A stretch of DNA of 8,059 nt from Verrucomicrobiota bacterium (GCA_023428915.1 JAEYWL010000018.1:1-8059); one strand, 5' to 3'. Shown: positions 1-6,852, numbered from the stretch's first letter. Numbers and translations: made by a program. The notes: generated by a model from the letters alone, not told the origin.

Positions 1-130
1 GAACAGGCCTGCACTTGCCGATTGAAACGCTAAGCCCCTCGGCCAAGTCACGACTTGGCTCTTCGGGACTTATCCTTTCACTTGTCAAGTTCGGCAATGT
101 TCAAGCGTGATTTAGGGCGCAACTTGGGTT
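1..130. repeat. Right-hand part of a long imperfect palindromic element, cut by the window edge
   Basis: The core is a perfect 8-bp inverted repeat with a 2-base loop, GCCAAGTC at 42-49 and GACTTGGC at 52-59. Around it the two sides keep pairing imperfectly: bases 1-40 match the reverse complement of about 61-102 at roughly two thirds of positions, including GAACA at 1-5 against TGTTC at 98-102. The right side continues through 103-130 and carries TTAGGGCGCAA (112-122) followed by TTGGGT. The matching left end must lie before base 1. The same terminal motif ends the palindrome at 6868-7026, so the two are probably members of one family. The element lies about 67 bases beyond the stop codon of the minus-strand oxidoreductase gene. 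No U-run follows the inner hairpin, so it is not a classical terminator. Confidence 0.65.
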
Positions 131-196
131 TAAAATTAATTGAACATGAAAGCAGAAAGACTCTAAGACTAAAGCCCTTAAACAGGACGTCTGCAA

Positions 197-1357
197 TTAG
201 TTATTTCTTGGACCTTGCTGCAATTCATTAATGGCTTCTTGAACTTTGCGTTCAGAAATTTCTGAAGGCCCCACCAAGGCTTTGTAATGCTGTTTTTTAC
301 CATCGGACACTACAACCGTTGGCGTTCCATTTATCTTAAATCCTTTATTGACACTATCAAAGAATTTTATGCCATTATCGACTTCAGAATATTCCAGCTG
401 CCGGTATTGTACGCCTGCAGAGCTAGCCGCTTTCTCTACTAGGGCATCTGTAGGGTGGCGGGTTCTTAAAGCTAAATCGTGAAGGGCTTCGCGAATAGCA
501 AAATACTTATCTTTATTGTAGATCATGAAAGATAAGTTGTAGGGGGTGTAATTAATGGAATCTTCATGAATTCCCTTATCAATAAAATAGATCTTAGCTG
601 TGCCCTTAAATTTGTCGTAAATTCTTTCAATTTTTGGCTCAGCCTTTAAGCAAGCGGGACAAAACCAATCTGTCGCAAAATAGATAGTAATATCGCTTGC
701 CTGATTGCCAAAGGCAAGGCTATCGTCTATACCGTTATCCAAAATATGCACATTGGGCTTTGAAACTCCTGAAAATGCCAGCATAAATCCGGCAAGCATA
801 GCGGCAAAATAGGAAAAGCCTCGGCTGAACCCCAGCATTACAGCCTGCGTCTGAATATACTTTTTCTTGGCAGAAAACTCGTTGACTGCAATTACAAATA
901 AAGACGTTCCTAGCAGGGCTATACAAGCTGCAATCGCCAAACAAACAGGACACCAGTGTCCAATTACATATTTTTGTATAAGAATAAACATTCCTTCACA
1001 CCCTATACCGCCAGCCACCATCACGGTTTCTAACCAGGCTGCTAGCGGGGAATAATTTGAGGCAAAATGCAAACAAGCAATAACGGTAAAATACAGCAAG
1101 CCTATAATCTCAAAACGCATCCCGAAAAACACATAATTATGCGCTTCCCCGCATAATTCGGTGCAAAGATTCAACGAGGAAACTAAGGTAAACAACAACC
1201 CGCAAGCTATGGCCAAATACCCTACCCAGTGGGGGTATCGTTCGGAGAAAGTTTTACTAAAGGACTGAATGAAGTTTTGTGTTTTTTCCATAAGAGGATC
1301 TTGCAGAAAACACTCTCCTAAGTCAAGGAAATTATAAACAGATTTTTCGTAATTCAC
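197..1357 (-). CDS. VKOR-family membrane oxidoreductase fused to a DsbA-like thioredoxin domain
   Basis: This 386-residue protein looks like a self-contained disulfide-forming enzyme: a quinone-linked VKOR membrane domain that reoxidises its own extracytoplasmic thioredoxin domain. The VKOR part (about 45-160) has four likely membrane helices, a loop cysteine pair C65-x3-C69 followed by a VFFGM...GLLYF stretch typical of the family, and the active-site CPVC at 136-139. A fifth helix (about 178-196) leads to the thioredoxin domain with WFCPAC (C233, C236) and the cis-proline motif NGTPT (P346). Together with the neighbouring Lol genes this points to envelope protein folding. The start is uncertain: the only upstream start is GTG at 1357, three codons after an in-frame TAG and without a well-spaced ribosome site. 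ATG at 1291 (residue 23) is an alternative and would give 364 residues. Domain assignment is firm; the substrate is unknown. Confidence 0.88.
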   Translation of the reverse strand: MNYEKSVYNFLDLGECFLQDPLMEKTQNFIQSFSKTFSERYPHWVGYLAIACGLLFTLVSSLNLCTELCGEAHNYVFFGMRFEIIGLLYFTVIACLHFASNYSPLAAWLETVMVAGGIGCEGMFILIQKYVIGHWCPVCLAIAACIALLGTSLFVIAVNEFSAKKKYIQTQAVMLGFSRGFSYFAAMLAGFMLAFSGVSKPNVHILDNGIDDSLAFGNQASDITIYFATDWFCPACLKAEPKIERIYDKFKGTAKIYFIDKGIHEDSINYTPYNLSFMIYNKDKYFAIREALHDLALRTRHPTDALVEKAASSAGVQYRQLEYSEVDNGIKFFDSVNKGFKINGTPTVVVSDGKKQHYKALVGPSEISERKVQEAINELQQGPRNN

Positions 1358-1360
1358 CTC

Positions 1361-1390
1361 TATTGCCTATACCCACATCCTATTGCCAAT
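1361..1390 (-). promoter_or_regulatory. Two direct repeats upstream of the VKOR-Trx gene, possible operator
   Basis: TATTGCCTAT at 1361-1370 and TATTGCCAAT at 1381-1390 match at 9 of 10 bases and are exactly 20 bases apart, close to two helical turns. Read on the minus strand they are ATTGGCAATA and ATAGGCAATA. The nearer copy abuts the proposed GTG start, where a ribosome-binding site would be expected. Two half-sites on one DNA face could bind a regulator, but no regulator is identified and chance is possible. Confidence 0.3.
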
Positions 1391-1421
1391 ATCTTTTATT
1401 GATTAACTTATAAAAAGATAT
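1389..1421. repeat. AT-rich 9-bp inverted repeat in the gap before the VKOR-Trx gene
   Basis: ATATCTTTT at 1389-1397 is the exact reverse complement of AAAAGATAT at 1413-1421, with a 15-base spacer. It lies between the end of the 208-residue gene and the VKOR-Trx gene. The stem has few GC pairs and no T-run follows on the minus strand, so it is a poor terminator. It could be an operator or simply AT-rich DNA. The rest of the 132-base gap shows only a run of seven G at 1473-1479 and no convincing promoter. Confidence 0.3.
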
Positions 1422-1489
1422 GAGCGGGCACGAGCACGAATGGACCAACAAAATCAGGGACTTGTCATAGACGGGGGGGTTGACGATGA

Positions 1490-2116
1490 TTATTTGTTTG
1501 GTACGATGTGACGCAATTTGAGGAATAACTCGCTCATGCTTAGTCTGCTTCTTTTCTCCTCGGCCCTATTTAGGAGTTCCAAACAAAGATGACGAAAGTT
1601 TGCCAAACGCTGGATGTTTGTTGCCGTAGATGTCTGATAGAGCTTGTCAAGTTTTGCAAAATCAATAGTAACCACAACTTTGCCATCGACAGCAACTCCA
1701 ACAATGCCTTCTTGCTCTTTTACCTGCTCATGAATTCTGTTATAGTTAACAGCTATGCGTGCAGCTTCAAATACGATTAAAATAATGCCAGTTAAGGGAA
1801 TAGCCTCTGCTATTCCCTTAACTAAATTCTTGAAGGCATTCCACAACTCTGACTTTGGAATAGAATAGTTATATTTGATAGAATTTTTTAATAGATTAAA
1901 TATGACTCTGACGGCCTCGTCAATTCTTGCTATGCCAGAACATATACTGACTAGTGGCGAACTTCCAAGCCAAGTTGCTGCAGGAAGAGCTGTATAGGCA
2001 TCTAGGCTTGCCTTGTCTTTCCCTGGCTTAATAAAGATTTGCAGCTGATCAGGCTGTTCATCTGTACCTGTATAGAATTTTCGATTATAAGCATATATCC
2101 CAATACTGAGACCCAT
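1490..2116 (-). CDS. Unrecognised 208-residue protein, last gene of the Lol cluster
   Basis: I do not recognise a family. The protein opens with a polar region (1-50). It then has an amphipathic stretch around GIARIDEAVRVIFNLLK (61-77) and one clearly hydrophobic segment, about 103-123 (AEAIPLTGIILIVFEAARIAV), which could be a membrane helix or hairpin. The C-terminal half is charged and probably helical, with a short strand-like VAVDGKVVVTIDF at 141-153. There is no signal peptide and no cysteine motif. ATG at 2116 lies 9 bases after the lolD stop, and AAGG overlapping that stop serves as ribosome site, so translation is probably coupled to lolD. That suggests an envelope or lipoprotein-related role, but this rests on position only. 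The gene contains a perfect 14-bp inverted repeat at 1791-1822. Confidence 0.75.
   Translation of the reverse strand: MGLSIGIYAYNRKFYTGTDEQPDQLQIFIKPGKDKASLDAYTALPAATWLGSSPLVSICSGIARIDEAVRVIFNLLKNSIKYNYSIPKSELWNAFKNLVKGIAEAIPLTGIILIVFEAARIAVNYNRIHEQVKEQEGIVGVAVDGKVVVTIDFAKLDKLYQTSTATNIQRLANFRHLCLELLNRAEEKRSRLSMSELFLKLRHIVPNK
1791..1822. repeat. Perfect 14-bp inverted repeat inside the 208-residue gene
   Basis: GTTAAGGGAATAGC at 1791-1804 and its exact reverse complement GCTATTCCCTTAAC at 1809-1822 flank a 4-base loop (1805-1808). In the gene's reading frame this encodes VKGIAEAIPLT, just at the start of the hydrophobic segment. The mRNA would form a stable hairpin in mid-gene. No T-run follows on the minus strand, so simple termination is not indicated. 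Confidence 0.8.
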
Positions 2117-2125
2117 AACTCAACC

Positions 2126-2803
2126 TTATGCTAATGGTTCGAGTTTACCTTGCGACAAATAATACCGTTTGTCGCAAAGGGCGGCAAATTCCTCATTGTG
2201 CGTCACTACAATTAAGCTATTGCCCCGCTCTTTTACGTATCCTATGAGCAGCTTATGAATATCATCTGCAGTTTTTCTATCGAGATTTCCCGTGGGTTCA
2301 TCAGCCAAAATAAGGTCAGGGTTATTTAACAAAGCTCTTGCAATGGCCGTGCGTTGTTTTTCACCGCCGGATAGCAGTTTTGCCAAATGATCGGCACGAT
2401 GGGACAAGCCTACGAGCTGCAGTAATTCAGCAGCTTGTTTTGCGGCGCTAGACCCTTCGCCCGTAGCACGCCTGGCAATGCTGGCAGGCATTAAAACATT
2501 TTCTCTAACAGTAAAGTCTTCTAATAAATGGAAGGATTGGAAAATAAAGCCGATATGCCTGCTACGCAGCTTGCTTTTATTAAAACTGCTGACGTTTAAG
2601 CCAGCAATAGCTAAAGCGCCATCTGTAGGCGGCTCAAGAGTCCCTAAGACTTGTAGCAGAGTGCTTTTGCCTTCGCCAGAGCGTCCCAGGATAGCAATCG
2701 TCTCGCCATTGTATACTTCAAGATCCACTCCCATAAGGATATTCACTGGCAGCGGGGCGGTGTATTTCTTATGCAGGTTTGCAGCCTTCAGCACTGGTTT
2801 CAT
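2126..2803 (-). CDS. lolD: LolD-type ABC transporter ATPase for lipoprotein release
   Basis: A 225-residue cytoplasmic ATPase expected to power the release of lipoproteins from the inner membrane by the adjacent permease. All nucleotide-binding motifs are present: Walker A GRSGEGKST (40-48, with E where the family often has S), Q-loop Q89, signature LSGGE (144-148), Walker B LILADEP with D168 and E169, and switch histidine H202. The sequence FTVRENVLMP after the Q-loop and DEPTGNLD are typical of the LolD/MacB/FtsE group. Length is normal. ATG at 2803 lies 9 bases after the permease stop, and GAGTGAGG across that stop acts as ribosome site, so the two are probably translated together. LolD is preferred over MacB or FtsE because of the partner permease and the chlamydial gene order. 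Confidence 0.92.
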   Translation of the reverse strand: MKPVLKAANLHKKYTAPLPVNILMGVDLEVYNGETIAILGRSGEGKSTLLQVLGTLEPPTDGALAIAGLNVSSFNKSKLRSRHIGFIFQSFHLLEDFTVRENVLMPASIARRATGEGSSAAKQAAELLQLVGLSHRADHLAKLLSGGEKQRTAIARALLNNPDLILADEPTGNLDRKTADDIHKLLIGYVKERGNSLIVVTHNEEFAALCDKRYYLSQGKLEPLA

Positions 2804-2812
2804 AGCTTAACC

Positions 2813-4897
2813 TCACTCTGCTCGTAAAATTGCGGATGGCTTTAACAAACAAGCTTTTATAGCAGGCACTAAACCTGCAATTAGCGAGATCGCAACAGTG
2901 GCCGCCAGCACCATTGCCAAGGCTGACAGGCTTAATTGATTTGGCAGCGTTTCACCATAAATCATGGCATTGAACATTTCGTATCCTTGCACCCTGCCGA
3001 TGAAATCGACAATTGGCTGTAAATAGTGCAAGGTAGCCACAGCCATGCCAATTCCCAAAAGGCTGCCTGTCAACCCCATTGTGATGCCGCAGAATCCAAA
3101 AATAAAAGCTATGCTGCCAGAATGAGCTCCCATCGAGCGCAAAATGCCAATTTCAAGTTTTTTATCGTTAACCATGATGATAAGCATAGAGATAATGTTA
3201 GAACAAGCCACTATGATAATCACTATTGAAATGAGGGAAAATAAATTCTTTTCACTGCTGATCTGCTGCAGCAAGTCTTTGGCGAAATCGTACTCGCGGT
3301 AGGTTTCAATTTTCCAATAGCGGTCAAGCCCTTTTTGGGCTAAGGCATGCTGCAATTGGTTTTTAACTTGTCCAGCCTGTTCAATATTGTCAAAACGCAC
3401 ATTAATGCCGCTTGAGGCCCCGTCATTTTGTTCATAAGAGGAGCGAATAAGGGAAATGGTCTCTTTATTCAGCAACACCATTTTCCCGCCGATCGGCAAT
3501 ACTCCATGGTCGTAAAAACCTGCAACAAAGATGGGAATTCTCTGTTCCTGCATAGAACTTGCTGTGGGAATATAATAAGAAAGGTACCCTTGATCGCCAA
3601 GCAGCACGCCCGCTTCCCGGTAACTTTTCGGAAGAATAACCCCCTCTCCCCATTGCTCATGCAAGGGAATTTCATATGTCTGAGAGGTTTCTTCGTACCC
3701 TATCCAAAATGGCGGCTTAGTGCCCGTAAGTTCTCTTTTAGGTTGGGCCTCAGCAATTTCCAATTGCCTGAAAGGCACTCTGCCCTCAAGAACAACTCCT
3801 TGCAATTGAAAATGCACTTCAAATTGTAAATCTTGCAATTTATTAAGCCTTGCCAGGGAGCTTTGCACTAACTCGGCGGGAATAGTTACTTGTCCAGGGA
3901 CAACTAAAGGGATATTTTGCACATCTTTCTGCTCTTTGTCAGAATCAGAGATGAGCTTCCATGAATTGCCTTCAATTTGCAGCACCCCTGTTTTAAGATG
4001 CTCAGCCCCTGATAATCGCGTAAGTTGCGCCAGATTGGCTGCAGGCGGTACAATAAGATGCGATAGCTGTCCTGCCCGATTGGTGGCGAGAATCACTTCC
4101 CATTTTACCTTTGCTGGAAGCAATTTTTGGGGGATGCGCCAGCCAATTTCAGGCGTCTGCAAAGCTGTAACTTTGGCATTATCCAATAACTCGCCCAGCT
4201 CGATGCGTAATTGCTCCTTATTCCCCGCCATATTACGCGCAATGGCATTAAGCAAGTTTTGCAAATCTTTAGGGACTATTTTCGTTAACGTTTTCTGAAA
4301 CCAAGGATTTGTGCCGTCGAATGATGCCAAATAAGCTGCTTGCGACAAACCTGCAGGCTGGATCTCCTCTCCAGAATTAGTTTTTGCTGCTAGCGGTTCC
4401 CGTATGAGCTTTAAATGCACATTGCCAAACGTAACTTCGTAGTCTTTTGCTGAAATTCCTGGCACATCCACCAACGCATTGATTTGCCGTTCCATTTCTT
4501 TTGCAAGGTCAATTAACTTTCCATCGGCATCCAACAAAGGCGCAGGCCAATTCGCAGGGATTTCCTCATCAATTCCAGGCTGATAGGGGTCGGTTTCAGG
4601 GCTGGCAATTTTTTCGGCTAATGATTTTGCAGTGTAATTAGAAGATGAGCTTATAGAGTCTATGAGATAGTAGTAAGATTGATAATAGGCATCTGTTGGT
4701 ATAATGCGTACTGGAGCTGTCAACCCAATAAGTTTGTCTGTCCATACTTTCTCAAGGCCGTGGACCACTGAAAAAAAGACAATGATCAACCAGACTACAA
4801 GGGAAATAACCAGGACAGAGATCAGGCTAATTATCGAGACAGATAACTGCCGCCAACGGGGGATAAGATATTTGCAGGCAATTGAAAATTCAAACAT
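2813..4897 (-). CDS. LolC/LolE-family lipoprotein-releasing permease with an enlarged periplasmic domain
   Basis: A 694-residue inner-membrane permease, partner of the following LolD. Helix 1 (about 18-44) is followed by GLEKVWTDKLIGLTAPVRI, matching the start of the LolC/E periplasmic domain. The C-terminal FtsX-type domain has helices at about 553-577, 594-624 and 657-680. Between the first two is the coupling motif NDKKLEIGILRSMGA (577-591), which contacts the ATPase. Escherichia coli LolC and LolE are about 400 residues, so this protein is nearly 300 longer. The extra material is hydrophilic and falls in the periplasmic region, about 70-415. Recognisable family sequence resumes at about 418. 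Only one permease gene is present, so a homodimer is likely, as in species with a single LolF-type protein. The start is well supported: GGAGGGG at 4902-4908 lies just upstream of ATG 4897. Confidence 0.88.
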   Translation of the reverse strand: MFEFSIACKYLIPRWRQLSVSIISLISVLVISLVVWLIIVFFSVVHGLEKVWTDKLIGLTAPVRIIPTDAYYQSYYYLIDSISSSSNYTAKSLAEKIASPETDPYQPGIDEEIPANWPAPLLDADGKLIDLAKEMERQINALVDVPGISAKDYEVTFGNVHLKLIREPLAAKTNSGEEIQPAGLSQAAYLASFDGTNPWFQKTLTKIVPKDLQNLLNAIARNMAGNKEQLRIELGELLDNAKVTALQTPEIGWRIPQKLLPAKVKWEVILATNRAGQLSHLIVPPAANLAQLTRLSGAEHLKTGVLQIEGNSWKLISDSDKEQKDVQNIPLVVPGQVTIPAELVQSSLARLNKLQDLQFEVHFQLQGVVLEGRVPFRQLEIAEAQPKRELTGTKPPFWIGYEETSQTYEIPLHEQWGEGVILPKSYREAGVLLGDQGYLSYYIPTASSMQEQRIPIFVAGFYDHGVLPIGGKMVLLNKETISLIRSSYEQNDGASSGINVRFDNIEQAGQVKNQLQHALAQKGLDRYWKIETYREYDFAKDLLQQISSEKNLFSLISIVIIIVACSNIISMLIIMVNDKKLEIGILRSMGAHSGSIAFIFGFCGITMGLTGSLLGIGMAVATLHYLQPIVDFIGRVQGYEMFNAMIYGETLPNQLSLSALAMVLAATVAISLIAGLVPAIKACLLKPSAILRAE

Positions 4898-4936
4898 ATT
4901 ACCCCTCCACCAGAGCCTATTTAAGATGCAAAACTG

Positions 4937-5095
4937 CTATTTTGTCTCTTTGTAGGGAACATGCTTGCGCACGTTGGGGTCATATTTCATCAATTCCACT
5001 CTGCCGGGAGTATTTGTCTTATTCTTGTGCGTGTGGTACATATGCGGACTTGCTGAGCTTTTTAACTTAATGTGCTCACGTTTTTTGCTGGCCAT
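4937..5095 (-). CDS. rpmG: Ribosomal protein L33
   Basis: A 52-residue basic protein of the large ribosomal subunit. The sequence begins MASKKREHIKLKSSAS, includes YHTHKNKTNTPGRVELMKYDP in its middle part and ends HVPYKETK, which is the L33 pattern and length. It has no cysteines, so it is the zinc-free form. ATG at 5095 is preceded by GGAGAC at a good distance. It is the first gene of the minus-strand cluster, 39 bases ahead of the Lol permease. rpmG followed by a Lol permease and LolD is an arrangement I recall from Chlamydia. The ORF is short and easy to overlook, but the match is unmistakable. Confidence 0.95.
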   Translation of the reverse strand: MASKKREHIKLKSSASPHMYHTHKNKTNTPGRVELMKYDPNVRKHVPYKETK

Positions 5096-5125
5096 AAAAG
5101 TCTCCGGATTTCGGTTAAAACGTAA

Positions 5126-5154
5126 ATCATAATGAGCAGGGCAATAAATTTCAA
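5126..5154 (-). promoter_or_regulatory. Sigma-70-like promoter for the rpmG-lol cluster
   Basis: On the minus strand, TTGAAA (5149-5154) and TATGAT (5126-5131) are separated by exactly 17 bases. Each hexamer matches the consensus at five of six positions. Transcription would begin near 5119, giving a leader of about 25 bases before the rpmG ATG at 5095. This is the best promoter match I found in the window. Confidence 0.65.
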
Positions 5155-5171
5155 CAGGAGAATTAAAACCC

Positions 5172-5200
5172 TTTTATTTAGAATCCCAATCCTGTATAAA
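5172..5200 (+). promoter_or_regulatory. Candidate promoter for the rodZ-DUF368 pair
   Basis: TATAAA at 5195-5200 could serve as -10 box, with only a weak -35 (TTTTAT at 5172-5177, 17-base spacing). The start codon at 5237 would be about 30 bases downstream of the transcription start. It lies back to back with the rpmG promoter in a 141-base divergent intergenic region. The weak -35 keeps confidence low. Confidence 0.3.
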
Positions 5201-5236
5201 AGTTGTCATCAAAACAGCTAGATAGGTGTTCACGAC

Positions 5237-5641
5237 ATGAAACAAGATATTAAATCCATCGGAGAAAATCTTAAACAGCGCCGCATGGAGCGCAATGTCT
5301 CTTTGAAAGAGGCTGAAAATGCAACCTCTATCCGAATGACCTATCTGCAAGCTATTGAAGATGGTGAAATGAATAGGCTTATTTCCCCGGTATATGCGCA
5401 AGGCTTTGTTAAGCAATACGCTGCTTTTTTAGGCATTGACGGGGATAAATTAGTCCGTGAAAATCCTGAAGTCTTTAACAAACATGAGCGTCAGGAATTC
5501 TCCTATGGAATTGGCACGCTTGAAGTTCGCGGCAATCCTGGCGCTAATGTAAAATGGGTCCCTAACGCCATGTGGCTGGCGGCCTTTTTGGCAATCTTAG
5601 CAGCGGCCTGGTATGCAGCGAAATACTTTGAGGTTATTTAG
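5237..5641 (+). CDS. rodZ: RodZ-like cytoskeletal membrane protein lacking the periplasmic domain
   Basis: A 134-residue protein that probably anchors MreB to the inner membrane during cell-wall synthesis. The N-terminal region (about 5-75) is a RodZ-type helix-turn-helix: IGENLKQRRMERNVSLKEAENAT, then RMTYLQAIEDGEMNRL, SPVYAQGFVKQYAAFLGID and KLVRENPEVF. This matches the RodZ pattern far better than DNA-binding Xre proteins. A single membrane helix follows at about 112-128, after KWVPN, and the protein ends six residues later. Escherichia coli RodZ is about 340 residues and has a periplasmic beta domain, absent here. The chlamydial RodZ (CT009 in C. trachomatis) is known for the same short form, so this is probably natural rather than a truncation. 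The stop TAG overlaps the GTG of the next gene by one base. ATG at 5237 has only a weak ribosome site (AGG about 10 bases upstream). Confidence 0.82.
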   Translation: MKQDIKSIGENLKQRRMERNVSLKEAENATSIRMTYLQAIEDGEMNRLISPVYAQGFVKQYAAFLGIDGDKLVRENPEVFNKHERQEFSYGIGTLEVRGNPGANVKWVPNAMWLAAFLAILAAAWYAAKYFEVI

Positions 5642-6852
5642 TGCGCTTTGAAAAAGATGCTCCAAAGCCGCAATTAAAAAAACCAAAAGACTGGCTAATG
5701 CTCTACTTGCAAGGCATTTGCATGGGGGCATCAGATATTGTACCCGGTATATCTGGCGGTACTATGGCTTTTATAATGGGCATCTATGAAAATCTTCTCA
5801 TCAGCATTAATTCAATTAATCTTCGCTCTTTGACTTCTCTTGCAACCCTCAAGATAAGTACATTTTCCAAAGAGGTGGCTTGGGAGTTTTTAAGCGCCCT
5901 AATTTTTGGCATTCTCACTTCTTTTATTTTTTTGGCGAACCTCATTCACCATATCCTTAATCAACCTCTAGAGAGGGAATACTTATACGGCCTATTTTTT
6001 GGGTTAATTATTGCCAGCGTTTTTTTCTGCTCGAAGCAGGTAAAAAAATGGACCCCCTTGCGTTATGCAGGACTTATGTCCGGCGCCTTTTTCGCTTTTA
6101 TGCTAACGGAAATGGAAGAACTGCATATTTTTCCAGAAAGGACTTTTGATGTGCCTTTATCAAAGCCGATACCGAATGATAAAACTATACCAATTGCCAA
6201 TGTGTCTGCGGACGGGGCTAAACTTATAGCTATCCCTGAAAACATCGTTTCAACGATGATACACAGGGGCTTAATCTCTGAAAAAGAAGCATTATTAGAT
6301 AGCCGGAATCGCGAGCCCGCTACTCCTAAAAAAGCCTCGCCCAATCCCATCAGCCCTTGGCTGATCTTTTGCGGAGGAATTGCCATTATCGCCTTGCTGC
6401 TTCCGGGTATTTCTGGCAGTTATATGTTAACAGTCCTGGGGGTTTATCCTTTGGCGATAGGCGCCATTGCTGATCTAAGCTCAGGTTTAGGGCATCTTTA
6501 TATTGAATGGGATGCCTTTTTCATTCTCTTTAGCTTACTAATCGGCATTGCCGTTGGCGGTGTTTTATTTTCGCGGATTGTCTACTGGCTGCTTAGACAT
6601 TATCACGACATGACAATTGCCGTCATGACCGGTTTTATGATCGGATCGATAAAAACTGTCTGGCCTTTTTGGAATTACCAGTACTTCATCAATCCCCTCA
6701 AAATAGATAAAGGGCTTCTGCTTAAGCCTCTCCAGGCTATCATGCCCTATCCTGACACCCACTTCTGGCTGGTGATGGGTTGCGTGATCGCAGGCTTTAT
6801 GCTAGTCAACGCCATTGAGTGGATTGCCCACCGCAAAAAAGCCCGCCGCTGA
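5641..6852 (+). CDS. DUF368 (PopT family) membrane protein, likely undecaprenyl-phosphate translocase
   Basis: A 403-residue polytopic inner-membrane protein. DUF368 proteins (PopT) return the C55 lipid carrier across the membrane for reuse in peptidoglycan and other polymer synthesis. Two copies of the family signature are visible, GASDIVPGISGGTMAFIMGIYE (29-50) and LLLPGISGSYMLTVLGVY (252-269), reflecting an internal duplication. Several hydrophobic helices surround each (about 80-105, 113-130, 140-156, 240-256, 290-315, 324-340, 373-392). Family members are often near 300 residues. Here a hydrophilic stretch of about 75 residues (160-235) separates the two halves and accounts for much of the excess. 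The GTG start at 5641 overlaps the rodZ stop (TAGTG), with GAGG seven bases upstream, so translation is coupled. It ends 15 bases before the palindrome at 6868. Confidence 0.88.
   Translation: MRFEKDAPKPQLKKPKDWLMLYLQGICMGASDIVPGISGGTMAFIMGIYENLLISINSINLRSLTSLATLKISTFSKEVAWEFLSALIFGILTSFIFLANLIHHILNQPLEREYLYGLFFGLIIASVFFCSKQVKKWTPLRYAGLMSGAFFAFMLTEMEELHIFPERTFDVPLSKPIPNDKTIPIANVSADGAKLIAIPENIVSTMIHRGLISEKEALLDSRNREPATPKKASPNPISPWLIFCGGIAIIALLLPGISGSYMLTVLGVYPLAIGAIADLSSGLGHLYIEWDAFFILFSLLIGIAVGGVLFSRIVYWLLRHYHDMTIAVMTGFMIGSIKTVWPFWNYQYFINPLKIDKGLLLKPLQAIMPYPDTHFWLVMGCVIAGFMLVNAIEWIAHRKKARR

Noticed and set aside
1473..1479. Run of seven G close to the end of the 208-residue gene, possible phase-variable tract
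   Set aside because: It is ten bases beyond the stop codon and not in a recognisable promoter spacer. Seven bases is short for phase variation.
3428..3829. 133-codon plus-strand open frame
   Set aside because: It is antisense to the Lol permease gene, whose frame is continuous and recognisable. The predicted peptide has no domain and no ribosome site.
5237..5641. Xre-type transcription regulator encoded by the helix-turn-helix gene
   Set aside because: The full RodZ pattern (YLQAIEDGE, SPVYAQGFVKQYA, LGID) and the C-terminal membrane helix fit RodZ. DNA-binding Xre repressors lack this arrangement.
6063..6386. 107-codon minus-strand open frame
   Set aside because: It is a shadow of the DUF368 gene, with no family similarity seen.
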